NCBI GenBank assembly: GCA_001775475.1
Contig: MEWW01000005.1
Location: forward strand, 3,850-36,278
Length of the DNA stretch: 32,429 bases
Direction: 5' to 3'
DNA from: Candidatus Adlerbacteria bacterium RIFCSPHIGHO2_12_FULL_53_18
GTDB lineage: Bacteria; Patescibacteriota; Minisyncoccia; Phycocordibacterales; SBAW01
Shown one piece after another: positions 7,062 through 13,818 of the stretch (position 1 is the stretch's first letter; each line of letters begins with the position of its first letter). The translations under genes were made by a program, and so were the position numbers. The notes beneath the pieces were generated by a model that was not told the origin of the DNA, did not search any database, and saw nothing but the letters and a program-made list of their open reading frames with translations.

Positions 7062-8060
7062 ATGCTGAATCCCGCTGTAAAACTTGCATCAAATATCTTT
7101 GATAAGCCGGAGCAAAAGCCGACTAGAGACGGTTTTGGCGAAGGGCTCATAGAAGCAGGAGAGAAAGACAAGCGTGTAGTGGCGCTCTGTGCCGACTTGG
7201 CAGAAAGCACACGCATGCTGCCGTTTAAAGAAAAGTGGCCGAAGCGCTATGTCGAGCTCGGTGTTGCCGAGCAAAACCTGGCGACGGTCGCAAGCGGGCT
7301 TGCCAACTACGGAAAGATCCCGTTCATCGCCTCGTATGCCACCTTTAGCCCCGGCCGCAACAATGAGCAAATACGCACGAATATATGCATCAACAACGTG
7401 CCGGTCAAAATCGTGGGGAGCCACGCCGGAGTCTCTGTCGGCCCAGACGGGGCGACACATCAGGCGCTTGAAGACATGGCGCTCATGCGCGTGTTGCCGC
7501 GGATGACCGTGATCTCGCCCTGCGACTCTGAAGAGGCGCGCAAAGCAACACTCGCCGCCGCCGCTCACAACGGGCCCGTGTATCTGCGTCTGGCTCGTGA
7601 AAAAACTCCGGTTATGACCACGGCGGCAACACCGTTTGAGTTAGGCAAGGCACAAGTGATGTGGCAGCCACAGGACAAGCGTAAGAACCCGGATGTCGCT
7701 GTGTTTGCCACGGGGCCCTTGGTGCACAATGCACTCGTTGCGGCGAAAACACTTGAGGAAAAATTTGCAATCGTTGTGATAAACATCCATACCGTTAAAC
7801 CTCTCGATACAAAGACTGTTACGCAGTGGAGCAAAAAAGCCGGAGCGGTCGTTACTGTTGAAGAGCACCAGATTGCAGGAGGCCTGGGGAGTGCCATTGC
7901 CGAGGTGTTGGCTGCGCAGGCGCCCGTGCCGCAGGAGTTTATCGGCGTCAAAGACCAGTTTGGACAGTCGGGCGAGCCAGGGGAGCTTATCGCGCACTAC
8001 GGCATGGATGTCCCGCACATAACTGCAGCGATTACCAAAGTGGTGAAGCGCAAAAAGTAA
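7062..8060 (+). CDS. tktB: Transketolase, C-terminal subunit (pyrimidine-binding and C domains)
   Basis: 332 residues, the second half of transketolase. It begins with a pyrimidine-binding domain: GFGEGLIEAGEKDKRVVALCADL, then the catalytic Glu region YVELGVAEQNLATVASGLA, the FIASYATFSPGRNNEQIR loop and GVSVGPDGATHQALEDMALMR. The C-terminal transketolase domain contains AGGLGSAIAEVLA and ends in a Lys-rich tail. It pairs with the upstream N-terminal subunit, with only 2 nt between stop and start, so equimolar expression is expected. A homologous layout also occurs in 1-deoxyxylulose-5-phosphate synthase, but split halves and the GPDGATHQ motif favour transketolase. Confidence 0.95.
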   Translation: MLNPAVKLASNIFDKPEQKPTRDGFGEGLIEAGEKDKRVVALCADLAESTRMLPFKEKWPKRYVELGVAEQNLATVASGLANYGKIPFIASYATFSPGRNNEQIRTNICINNVPVKIVGSHAGVSVGPDGATHQALEDMALMRVLPRMTVISPCDSEEARKATLAAAAHNGPVYLRLAREKTPVMTTAATPFELGKAQVMWQPQDKRKNPDVAVFATGPLVHNALVAAKTLEEKFAIVVINIHTVKPLDTKTVTQWSKKAGAVVTVEEHQIAGGLGSAIAEVLAAQAPVPQEFIGVKDQFGQSGEPGELIAHYGMDVPHITAAITKVVKRKK

Positions 8061-8066
8061 CTTGGC

Positions 8067-8252
8067 ATGATGTTTTTAACCTACCAGAAGAAGACCTTGC
8101 GCGCGCGGATCAATACGTGGCTTGGCACGGTGCTCTTGGCAAGCGTGGCGCTGTGGGCCGGACTTGTAATATGGAATGCTGCCACGGGAGAAAATGCGAT
8201 AGTGAAGGCGTTTACGAAAGTGGTAGAACAGCGAACGGTCCTGGAGGACTAG
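8067..8252 (+). CDS. Small single-span membrane protein, unknown function
   Basis: 61 residues with a basic N-terminus (QKKTLRARINTW), one hydrophobic helix (about residues 17-36) and a short polar tail. I recognise no family. It starts 6 nt after the transketolase C gene and is probably carried on the same transcript. Its 3' end overlaps the convergent PfkB gene by 41 nt. The initiator may be either of two adjacent ATGs (8067 or 8070). Confidence 0.6.
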   Translation: MMFLTYQKKTLRARINTWLGTVLLASVALWAGLVIWNAATGENAIVKAFTKVVEQRTVLED

Positions 8253-9213
8253 CCAAGTTTTTTTCAAGTTGCTCGCGCGTTAAGAGGCCCTTCTGCGCGC
8301 CGATTTCTTGCAGCACGGCCGAGGCGTTGATGGCGCCCCACTGCAGCGCCTCGCCTAAGCTCTTGCCAAGTGCCAATGCAACCGTAGTTGTCGAGGCAAA
8401 GGCGTCTCCCGCGCCGGTAATTTCAAAGGGCGCTCTAGGGTCCGGGTAGCGCGGTGTATGAAGCATGACACCGGCCTCGTCTATAGCGTACGCGCCTCTG
8501 GCATCGTCGGTTAAGACCACGATCTTGGGCCCGAGGTTTTTAAGCTGCCGCAGCATCTCGCGCAGGTCGGTGCCGGTGGGGAGAGAGAGGATCCGCTCGG
8601 CCTCCTGTTTGTTGCAGAAAAAGATCTCTGAGCGCTCATACATATCTTTGAGCGCTTGTGCACCCAGCTTCATCTGAAAAGTCCCCGGCTGAAAGGCAAG
8701 TTTAGTCTCTGGCACAGTTTTGAACCACTCCATAAGCGACTGATGGTAAGGCAAGGAGTTTTGGGCGAGGGAAGAGAGATAGACCCACTTCGGGGGCTCC
8801 ATGATCTTCGGTACTGTGTAGCTATATTCTTCGTGCTTTACCAAAATAGTGCGTTGGTCTTCGTACCACAGCACGTAGTGGTAGTTAGTAATCTTGCCGG
8901 CCTCGGTCACTATGTAATCGGTGATCACTTTTTCCTGCTTTAAGACCTCAAGACACTCTGTGCCGTAGCGGTCATCACCGACATAGGCGCGCAGGGCCGA
9001 AGTAAGCCCTAGCCGTGCTGCGGCAACCGCGGCATTGCTGGCGTTGCCTACTGCCGCCACAAGGGTCGCAGACTCGTAGGGGATTTTGTCGCCCCAGCGC
9101 ATGCAGATTTCGCAGTCCTCGTCGTTGATATTGCAGTGGACGCGGGCGTCCTTGAGGCGGATAAACGGCTCGGTGACAATGTCACCCACCGCAAAAAAAT
9201 CTAGTTGTGCCAT
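8212..9213 (-). CDS. PfkB-family sugar/nucleoside kinase
   Basis: 333 residues from the ATG at 9211-9213. The ribokinase/PfkB fold is shown by FFAVGDIVTEPFIRL at the start, the substrate-site motif VGNASNAAVAAARLG, and the signature ITGAGDAFAST near the C-terminus, with the catalytic Asp in GAGD and the anion hole glycines. Substrate cannot be fixed from sequence. The setting beside aldolase, GAPDH and the pentose-phosphate genes makes a sugar or sugar-phosphate substrate likely, possibly standing in for a missing PfkA. The frame is open 105 nt further upstream, but the -10 box at 9220-9225 and the conserved N-terminus favour this start. Its 3' end overlaps the small membrane gene by 41 nt. 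Confidence 0.92.
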   Translation of the reverse strand: MAQLDFFAVGDIVTEPFIRLKDARVHCNINDEDCEICMRWGDKIPYESATLVAAVGNASNAAVAAARLGLTSALRAYVGDDRYGTECLEVLKQEKVITDYIVTEAGKITNYHYVLWYEDQRTILVKHEEYSYTVPKIMEPPKWVYLSSLAQNSLPYHQSLMEWFKTVPETKLAFQPGTFQMKLGAQALKDMYERSEIFFCNKQEAERILSLPTGTDLREMLRQLKNLGPKIVVLTDDARGAYAIDEAGVMLHTPRYPDPRAPFEITGAGDAFASTTTVALALGKSLGEALQWGAINASAVLQEIGAQKGLLTREQLEKNLASPPGPFAVLPLS

Positions 9214-9219
9214 GCATCT

Positions 9220-9225
9220 ATTGTA
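9220..9225 (-). promoter_or_regulatory. -10 box TACAAT for the PfkB kinase, predicted leaderless
   Basis: On the minus strand TACAAT is followed by 6 nt and then ATG, so the transcript should begin at the A of the start codon. No Shine-Dalgarno is present. Confidence 0.6.
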
Positions 9226-9230
9226 ATACA

Positions 9231-9269
9231 AGAAAAATGCCCGCCCCCAAAAAACGCAGGGAGCGGGCA
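9231..9269 (-). terminator. Rho-independent terminator of the Lys/His-rich exported protein gene
   Basis: Minus-strand stem TGCCCGC (9263-9269) with GCGGGCA (9238-9244), extended inward by three G-C pairs with one bulged base, followed by TTTTTCT (9237-9231). It lies 32 nt downstream of the stop at 9302 and just upstream of the PfkB promoter on the same strand, so it insulates the two. Confidence 0.85.
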
Positions 9270-9301
9270 CTTTGGCGCCGTGAAGTACAACAGAAGATAG
9301 T

Positions 9302-9865
9302 TCAGCCCGGGAGCTCAATGCCAGCGGGCCAGCTGCCCTTGACGTTGGTGAGCCGCTTGCAGTGGTAGTACTGGCCGGTCTCGGGGAGATACAGGCACTT
9401 GGTCGGGCAGCCGTCGATCATCACCTCGACCCAGTAGCTCTGCGGGGCCTCGGTGCAATTGGTGCAGCCGACCTTTTTCTCCGGCCGATCGTTGTCACTT
9501 TCGCGACGCGGCGGATTCGACTTCTTGGGCGGCTTCTTATGGTGCTTCTTGCCACTCCATTTCTTGCCGTGGCCCCACTTTTTTTCGCCATGCTTCTTGC
9601 CCCAGCCTTTGCCGCCCCAGTCGCCACCATGCTTCTTGCCACCCCACTTCTTTTCGCCATGCTTCTTGCCGCCGCGCTTGCTCTTGTCGCGGTCGCGCTT
9701 GCCGCCTGCCCAGGCGTCGATATCAAACAGGTCTCCCAAGCTCTGCCAGGTGGCGCTCGCGTTTGCGGCAAACACGCGCACCTGCTCAGTATTGGACGTG
9801 AACGTCATGGCGCCGATCGCCACAACAAGGCCTGCCAATACAGGCAGGAATGATCGAAGTCGCAT
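9302..9865 (-). CDS. Exported Lys/His/Gly/Trp-repeat protein with Cys-rich C-terminus, unknown function
   Basis: 187 residues. The N-terminal hydrophobic segment (residues 6-22) after MRLRS suggests a signal peptide or anchor. Residues 55-120 are extremely basic and repetitive: the nonapeptide KKHGEKKWG occurs exactly twice (67-75 and 90-98) with related KKHGG, GKGWG, GKKW and KKHHKKPPKK around it. The C-terminal part is a compact domain with five cysteines (C134, C137, C153, C157, C169) in CTNC, CPTKC and YHCK settings. A basic tract of this sort could bind DNA, anionic wall polymers or metals; the Cys domain could be disulfide-bonded or bind zinc. No family is recognised. A strong Shine-Dalgarno (AGGAGGT, 5 nt before ATG) and a private terminator indicate a well-expressed single gene. 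Confidence 0.85.
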   Translation of the reverse strand: MRLRSFLPVLAGLVVAIGAMTFTSNTEQVRVFAANASATWQSLGDLFDIDAWAGGKRDRDKSKRGGKKHGEKKWGGKKHGGDWGGKGWGKKHGEKKWGHGKKWSGKKHHKKPPKKSNPPRRESDNDRPEKKVGCTNCTEAPQSYWVEVMIDGCPTKCLYLPETGQYYHCKRLTNVKGSWPAGIELPG

Positions 9866-10012
9866 TTTCGACCTCCTCTTCGTTGGTCGTTGGTTGATGG
9901 ATTACTGCACGAAGGTGAACTGGTTTAAAGAACTTATAAGCCCTTGTTTCCCAGTCCAAGTACTTAATCCCGAGTCTAGCATGAGTCTCCGGCCTGTAAA
10001 GCATGGCCAAAG

Positions 10013-10021
10013 TGGTACAAT
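10013..10021 (+). promoter_or_regulatory. Extended -10 box TGGTACAAT of the aldolase gene, predicted leaderless
   Basis: TG, one base, then TACAAT (10016-10021), followed by 6 nt and the ATG at 10028. The predicted transcript start coincides with the start codon. No Shine-Dalgarno is present. Confidence 0.65.
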
Positions 10022-10027
10022 ATCCTC

Positions 10028-10879
10028 ATGCAAACACTGCGCGAGGCTATTGATGAGTATAAAAAGGCAGGGAAGGCAATTGGGCACTTTAACTTCTCCG
10101 ACTCCAATCAGCTTAAAGCTATTGCCGAGGCAGGGAAGGAGACAGGACTCCCCGTTATTGCAGGCTTGTCAGAAGGCGAGCGGGATTTCTTTCCCCTCGT
10201 GCACGCTCGTGCAATCATCGACCAGTACCAAAGCCAGGGCATACAGATATATTTGAATGCTGACCATACTTACAGCACAGAAAAGGTCCAGCGGGCGATT
10301 ATTGCAGGTGTCGACTCTGTGGTGGTCGACGGCGCCAAGCTCGACTTTGACGGCAATGTCTCCTTTGCCAGTGCTTCGGTTAAATACGCCCGCACAAGCG
10401 GCCGTGACGTGGTGGTGGAGGGCGAGCTTGGATACATCGGCACATCGTCTAAACAGCTCGACGAACTGCCGGAGGGTGTAACCGAGGCAAATATTACAAC
10501 GGTTGAAGATGCAAAGAAGTTGGTTGAGGCAACGGGGATAGATTGCCTGGCACCGGCAGTGGGCAATGTCCACGGGATGCTTAAAAGCGCTGCCGAGCCT
10601 CGCCTCCACCCAGACCGAGTTAAAGAAATTGCCGACGCAACCGGCCTGCCGCTTGTGTTGCACGGCGCGTCGGGTAATACGGAAGAAGATATTAAAGCGT
10701 GCATCGCAACTGGAGTTGCGGTGGTGCATATAAACACCGAGCTCCGGGTTGCCTACCGCGACGCCCTACGTGCCTCGCTCGCAAGCGATGAAACTACGCC
10801 CTACAAATTCCTCGACCCGGCAGTGGTTAAAATGAAAGAATATATAGCTCAAAAACTGTTGCTTTTCGCCGGAAAGTAG
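10028..10879 (+). CDS. fba: Class II fructose-bisphosphate/tagatose-bisphosphate aldolase
   Basis: 283 residues of the zinc-dependent class II aldolase family, which cleaves fructose 1,6-bisphosphate to dihydroxyacetone phosphate and glyceraldehyde 3-phosphate. Visible motifs: GHFNFSDSNQLKAI near the N-terminus, the NADHTYS segment holding the catalytic Asp and first zinc His, VEGELGYIG with the conserved Glu, GNVHG with a second zinc His, and LVLHGASG with the third. VVHINTELR fits the phosphate/potassium-binding region. Length suits the GatY/KbaY/Fba short subfamily, so tagatose-bisphosphate activity cannot be excluded. Context with gap and transketolase supports a central glycolytic role. 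Confidence 0.93.
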   Translation: MQTLREAIDEYKKAGKAIGHFNFSDSNQLKAIAEAGKETGLPVIAGLSEGERDFFPLVHARAIIDQYQSQGIQIYLNADHTYSTEKVQRAIIAGVDSVVVDGAKLDFDGNVSFASASVKYARTSGRDVVVEGELGYIGTSSKQLDELPEGVTEANITTVEDAKKLVEATGIDCLAPAVGNVHGMLKSAAEPRLHPDRVKEIADATGLPLVLHGASGNTEEDIKACIATGVAVVHINTELRVAYRDALRASLASDETTPYKFLDPAVVKMKEYIAQKLLLFAGK

Positions 10880-10903
10880 GTTAAAGTGCTCGGGCAACAA
10901 TAT

Positions 10904-11584
10904 ATGGAACTCACGGTAGAAAAGCGCGATATTAAGGCTTCTCCTAACACCCTCCGCCACAAGGGGGTGCTTCCCGCGGTTATTTACGGCCGCAAAGAGG
11001 AGTCGACCCCAATCTCAGTAGACCGCAAGACTTTTGAAAAAGTCTTCCACAAGGCGGGCGAGTCGACCGTGATTACGCTCAAAGGTCTTGGCTCGGACAA
11101 AGACGCGCTCATCCACGAGGTTTCGGTGCACCCGGTAACCGGCGAGACGCTTCATGCCGACTTTTATGCAATCGCCGCAGGGCAGACCGTTACCGTGTCG
11201 GTACCTTTTGAATTCGTGGGCGAGTCGCCGGCTGTTAAAGACCTTGGCGGCATTTTGACCAAGGTTATGCACGAGCTCGAGATCGAGTGTGTGCCGAAGG
11301 ACCTTCCGCACTCAATTGTGGTAGATGTGACCAATCTCGCCACGCTTGAAGACCAGATAAAAATTAAAGATCTCGCAATCCCGGCTTCGGCAAAGGTAAC
11401 TATTGATATGGACGAGGTGGTGGCGATGATCTCTGTTGCCAAAGAAGAGCCTGTTGAGGAAGTGGCGGCAGACATCACCGCGATCGAGATTTCCGAAGAG
11501 CGCGGCAAGAAAGAAGAGGAGGGCGAAGCAGGCGCCGCTCCAGCCGCCGAGGCTCCCAAGGCAGCCAAAGAAAAGAAAGAGTAA
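10904..11584 (+). CDS. rplY: Large-subunit ribosomal protein L25/TL5 with CTC domain
   Basis: 226 residues; binds 5S rRNA in the 50S subunit. Residues 1-90 match the L25 core (MELTVEKRD, LRHKGVLPAVIYGRKEE, EVSVHPVTGETLHADF). The C-terminal CTC domain contains VPFEFVGESPAVKDLGGILTKVMHELEIECVPKDLP and ends in a Lys/Glu/Ala-rich tail. An in-frame TTG/GTG upstream extends the frame to 10886, but ATG at 10904 gives the family's usual N-terminus. It follows fba by 24 nt; TAAAGT at 10883-10888 could be a weak -10. A clear terminator follows. Confidence 0.95.
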   Translation: MELTVEKRDIKASPNTLRHKGVLPAVIYGRKEESTPISVDRKTFEKVFHKAGESTVITLKGLGSDKDALIHEVSVHPVTGETLHADFYAIAAGQTVTVSVPFEFVGESPAVKDLGGILTKVMHELEIECVPKDLPHSIVVDVTNLATLEDQIKIKDLAIPASAKVTIDMDEVVAMISVAKEEPVEEVAADITAIEISEERGKKEEEGEAGAAPAAEAPKAAKEKKE

Positions 11585-11586
11585 TC

Positions 11587-11611
11587 AAAACCCGGGGATT
11601 CCCGGGTTTTT
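11587..11611 (+). terminator. Rho-independent terminator after rplY
   Basis: AAAACCCGGG (11587-11596) pairs with CCCGGGTTTT (11601-11610) around a GATT loop and runs into a T tract. It starts two bases after the rplY stop, and the next gene begins 9 nt downstream. Confidence 0.92.
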
Positions 11612-11619
11612 CAGTTCCA

Positions 11620-12354
11620 ATGGAGAAAAATTTGAAAATAAAGACTCCTGATAAGCACACTATCTACGGGACTTTACGGCTGCCGGATAAAGGGAAGGCA
11701 AAGACGCTCGTGGTACACGTGCACGGGCTTACGGGGAGCCCGAACGAGCACTTTCATTACAACGGTGCGCGCTATTTTACCAAGCGCGGGCTCGCTTCAT
11801 TTCGCTTCGGTCTCTATTTTGACGCGCCTGGTGCGAGACAGCTCCAGGAGTGCGGCATCTCTACTCATGCCAAAGACCTAAACACGGTTTTGAAGTTTTT
11901 TAGGAAGAAGTATAAAAAGATTTTTGTGATAGGGCACAGCCTAGGCGCGGCTACGGTGCTCTCATCCGATCTCTCATTCCTAGACGGCATTATCTTGTGG
12001 GACGGTACTAAGAGCATCAGAGGGCCAAAGAGAAAAGATTTTGTCTACAGCAAAAAGCTCGATGCTTATATCCTCGACTGGAGAATGCAGACCATTATGA
12101 GCAAAAAGATGTATAAGGAGTGGGCAGAGTTTCCTCTGCCCAAAGATGCGACCAAAAACCTCACCAAGCCCCTTAAAGTTATTGTCGCCGGGGTGGGTAG
12201 GTTGATTGACGCAGGGAAGGACTATTACAGAAGTGCTAAGGGTCCAAAAGAATTTGCCACTATTAAAGGCGCAGGTCACACCTTTAACGAAGACGGTACC
12301 GAAGAAAAACTCTTTGCCGAGACCTACTCGTTTGTAAAAAAATATTCGAAGTAA
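11620..12354 (+). CDS. Alpha/beta hydrolase (serine hydrolase family)
   Basis: 244 residues, cytosolic. The fold is shown by TLVVHVHGLTGSPNEHF (oxyanion HG motif, residues 30-45), the nucleophile elbow GHSLGA with S107, and the late His in IKGAGHTF; the acid is probably in the VIVAGVGRLIDAGKD region. Lid residues between the elbow and the last third are rich in Lys and aromatic residues. Substrate is unknown: esterase, acyl-peptide or lipase-like. It follows the rplY terminator and is 5 nt ahead of the VOC gene, so it likely heads a small operon with the VOC, HIT and membrane protein genes. Confidence 0.9.
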   Translation: MEKNLKIKTPDKHTIYGTLRLPDKGKAKTLVVHVHGLTGSPNEHFHYNGARYFTKRGLASFRFGLYFDAPGARQLQECGISTHAKDLNTVLKFFRKKYKKIFVIGHSLGAATVLSSDLSFLDGIILWDGTKSIRGPKRKDFVYSKKLDAYILDWRMQTIMSKKMYKEWAEFPLPKDATKNLTKPLKVIVAGVGRLIDAGKDYYRSAKGPKEFATIKGAGHTFNEDGTEEKLFAETYSFVKKYSK

Positions 12355-12359
12355 TAATT

Positions 12360-12725
12360 ATGAAATTTGGACACATCGGTTTTGCGGTTAAGGACTTCCA
12401 AAAAAGTAAGGAGTTTTATGTTAAGGCCCTTGCACCTGTCGGCTTAACACAGCATAGAGAAAAAGAAAATTCCGCTCACTTTGGCGCAGGCGACGGTAGG
12501 ACTATGTTTTATATACATACGCGCTCTGCACCACCAGGACCTATACACCTAGCTTTTGAGGCCGACACGCGCGAACAAGTAGATGAGTTTTATAAAGTTG
12601 CATTAGCAGCGGGCGGCAAGGATAATGGTGCGCCGGGTGTGCGTGAACATTACAGTCCTACTTATTATGCAGTGTTTGTTATAGACCCAAACGGACATAA
12701 CATTGAAGCAGTGTGTCGAACGTAA
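12360..12725 (+). CDS. Glyoxalase/bleomycin-resistance (VOC) family protein
   Basis: 121 residues with the paired beta-alpha-beta-beta-beta modules of the vicinal oxygen chelate fold. MKFGHIGFAVKDFQKSKEFYVKAL forms the first module with a likely metal ligand at H5; GPIHLAFEA starts the second with H61; FVIDPNGHNIEAVC carries the usual terminal Glu ligand. Members act as lyases, dioxygenases or resistance proteins, and nothing here fixes the substrate. Starts 5 nt after the hydrolase and ends 2 nt before the HIT gene. Confidence 0.9.
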   Translation: MKFGHIGFAVKDFQKSKEFYVKALAPVGLTQHREKENSAHFGAGDGRTMFYIHTRSAPPGPIHLAFEADTREQVDEFYKVALAAGGKDNGAPGVREHYSPTYYAVFVIDPNGHNIEAVCRT

Positions 12726-12727
12726 TC

Positions 12728-13066
12728 ATGGATTACTCCAGCTCTGATTTTTACTGTGACGTGGCGCTTAAAGGAACGGTACCGCTTCAGAAAGAATACG
12801 AAAGCGAGCAGGTCTTAGCCTTTCATCACACTAAACCGCACTGGCCGGTGCATATTGGGGTAGTGCCCAAGAAGCACATTGATTCATTTACTACGATCGG
12901 CTCGGAGGATATGCTGATAGTGAAGGAGCTCTTGGATGTTTTGAAAACGCTGGGCGCAAAGGTGGAAAAGGAGTATGGGGCCGCGCGCATCCTAACTAAT
13001 TTAGGTAAGTACCAAGACTCCAAACACCTCCACTTCCACATCACGAGCGGGGAGTCACTTAGGTAA
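12728..13066 (+). CDS. HIT-family nucleotide hydrolase/transferase
   Basis: 112 residues from ATG 12728. The histidine triad is HLHFHI near the C-terminus (residues ~103-108), preceded by the family pattern VLAFHHTKPHWPVHIGVVPKKHI. HIT proteins hydrolyse adenosine phosphoramidates or dinucleotides, usually through a nucleotidyl-His intermediate. A GTG 15 nt upstream inside the VOC gene would extend the frame, but the ATG 2 nt after the VOC stop matches the tight operon spacing here. The middle His of the triad is conserved. Confidence 0.92.
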   Translation: MDYSSSDFYCDVALKGTVPLQKEYESEQVLAFHHTKPHWPVHIGVVPKKHIDSFTTIGSEDMLIVKELLDVLKTLGAKVEKEYGAARILTNLGKYQDSKHLHFHITSGESLR

Positions 13067-13092
13067 TTTTTAACTAGTTATATTTAAACAAC

Positions 13093-13395
13093 ATGACCAA
13101 GAGTCCATATCTAAACGCCCTTTTGGCAGGGCTCTATATTATCGGCATCGTGTTTCTTATCAGTGCACTTGCCAAGCCCAACACACCGGACAACGAGACG
13201 CTACTCGTGCCTATGATGATGCTCTCGCTCTTTGTGCTCTCGGCGGCTGTGATGGGATTCTTGTTTGTTGGAGAGCCACTCATGCTCTACCTCGACGGCA
13301 AACGAGAGGAGGCGGTGAAATTTTTCTTAACCACCGTGGCCACCTTTGCAGTGATTACTGTTTGTATTTTTGCAGCAGTTTTTTACGTTGTATAA
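13093..13395 (+). CDS. Three-span membrane protein, unknown function
   Basis: 100 residues with three hydrophobic helices (about 7-27, 39-61 and 77-99) and the short loop LYLDGKREEAVKFF between helices two and three. No family name is recognised. It lies 26 nt after the HIT gene and may belong to the same transcript. No cleavable signal and no Cys residues. Confidence 0.75.
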   Translation: MTKSPYLNALLAGLYIIGIVFLISALAKPNTPDNETLLVPMMMLSLFVLSAAVMGFLFVGEPLMLYLDGKREEAVKFFLTTVATFAVITVCIFAAVFYVV

Positions 13396-13426
13396 AAAGA
13401 TACCGGCGCCTAAAAGGCGCCGGGTA
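13393..13426 (-). terminator. Rho-independent terminator between two convergent genes
   Basis: CCGGCGCC (13403-13410) pairs with GGCGCCGG (13416-13423) around TAAAA. On the minus strand the stem runs into ATCTTTTTA, so it primarily terminates the minus-strand gene at 13450-13689. On the plus strand the stem also follows the membrane protein stop but has no T tract. Confidence 0.8.
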
Positions 13427-13449
13427 AAACTTTGCAGAACTGGGGTCAG

Positions 13450-13689
13450 CTACTGGCAATTGCCGATAATCGCCACCTCCGCGTGTTTCGGGATACAGGT
13501 CAAAAGCTCTGCGGCCGCCGCTACGTCTGCATGTGTAATCGGCCCCTTCTCTTTTCGAATCTCAATAGCGATGATCCCTTGGTAGAGATTCTTCTCGAAC
13601 CATTGGAACGTCACCACGCAACTGACAAAATTTTGTCCCCCAGCTATTTCTCCGAGGGTCACGACTTCATTTACCGCTAACTTAGCCAT
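13450..13689 (-). CDS. Small soluble protein of unknown function
   Basis: 79 residues with no membrane segment or signal. The sequence suggests a small alpha/beta fold: VNEVVTLGEIAGGQNFVSCVVTF, then FQWFEKNLYQGIIAIEIRKE, then a helix THADVAAAAELLTC. The two cysteines are C24 and C65, with a third at C78. No family is recognised. Evidence that it is real: a strong Shine-Dalgarno (GAGGAGAGGG just before ATG), a terminator on the same strand and a candidate -10 TATAGT at 13719-13724 on the minus strand, with 12-bp tandem repeats directly upstream. Confidence 0.7.
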   Translation of the reverse strand: MAKLAVNEVVTLGEIAGGQNFVSCVVTFQWFEKNLYQGIIAIEIRKEKGPITHADVAAAAELLTCIPKHAEVAIIGNCQ

Positions 13690-13722
13690 CGGCCCTCTCC
13701 TCTCGTGTGCTTTGTAGGACTA

Positions 13723-13746
13723 TACAGGGTAACGTACAGGGTAACG
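13723..13746. repeat. Tandem 12-bp direct repeat, possible regulator site
   Basis: TACAGGGTAACG occurs twice head to tail (13723-13734 and 13735-13746). The first copy overlaps the candidate minus-strand -10 box of the small unknown gene, and the pair occupies the -35 region. A period of about one helical turn suits protein binding on one face of DNA. The divergent gene is typA. Confidence 0.6.
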
Positions 13747-13818
13747 GGTTAAAAGCCAAAAATAGTCACCAAGGCGTTTTTGTGGTATGGTTGAAGTACG
13801 CCCGAGGGGCATTTTTTT

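Noticed and set aside
6175-8060. Transketolase broken by frameshift
   Set aside because: Each half has its own start and stop with operon spacing, and the break falls at the domain boundary used by known two-subunit transketolases.
9453-10256. Long plus-strand open frame rich in Phe/Leu/Pro
   Set aside because: Antisense of the Lys/His/Gly repeat protein, running on into the promoter region and the aldolase gene; no start signal and low-complexity product.
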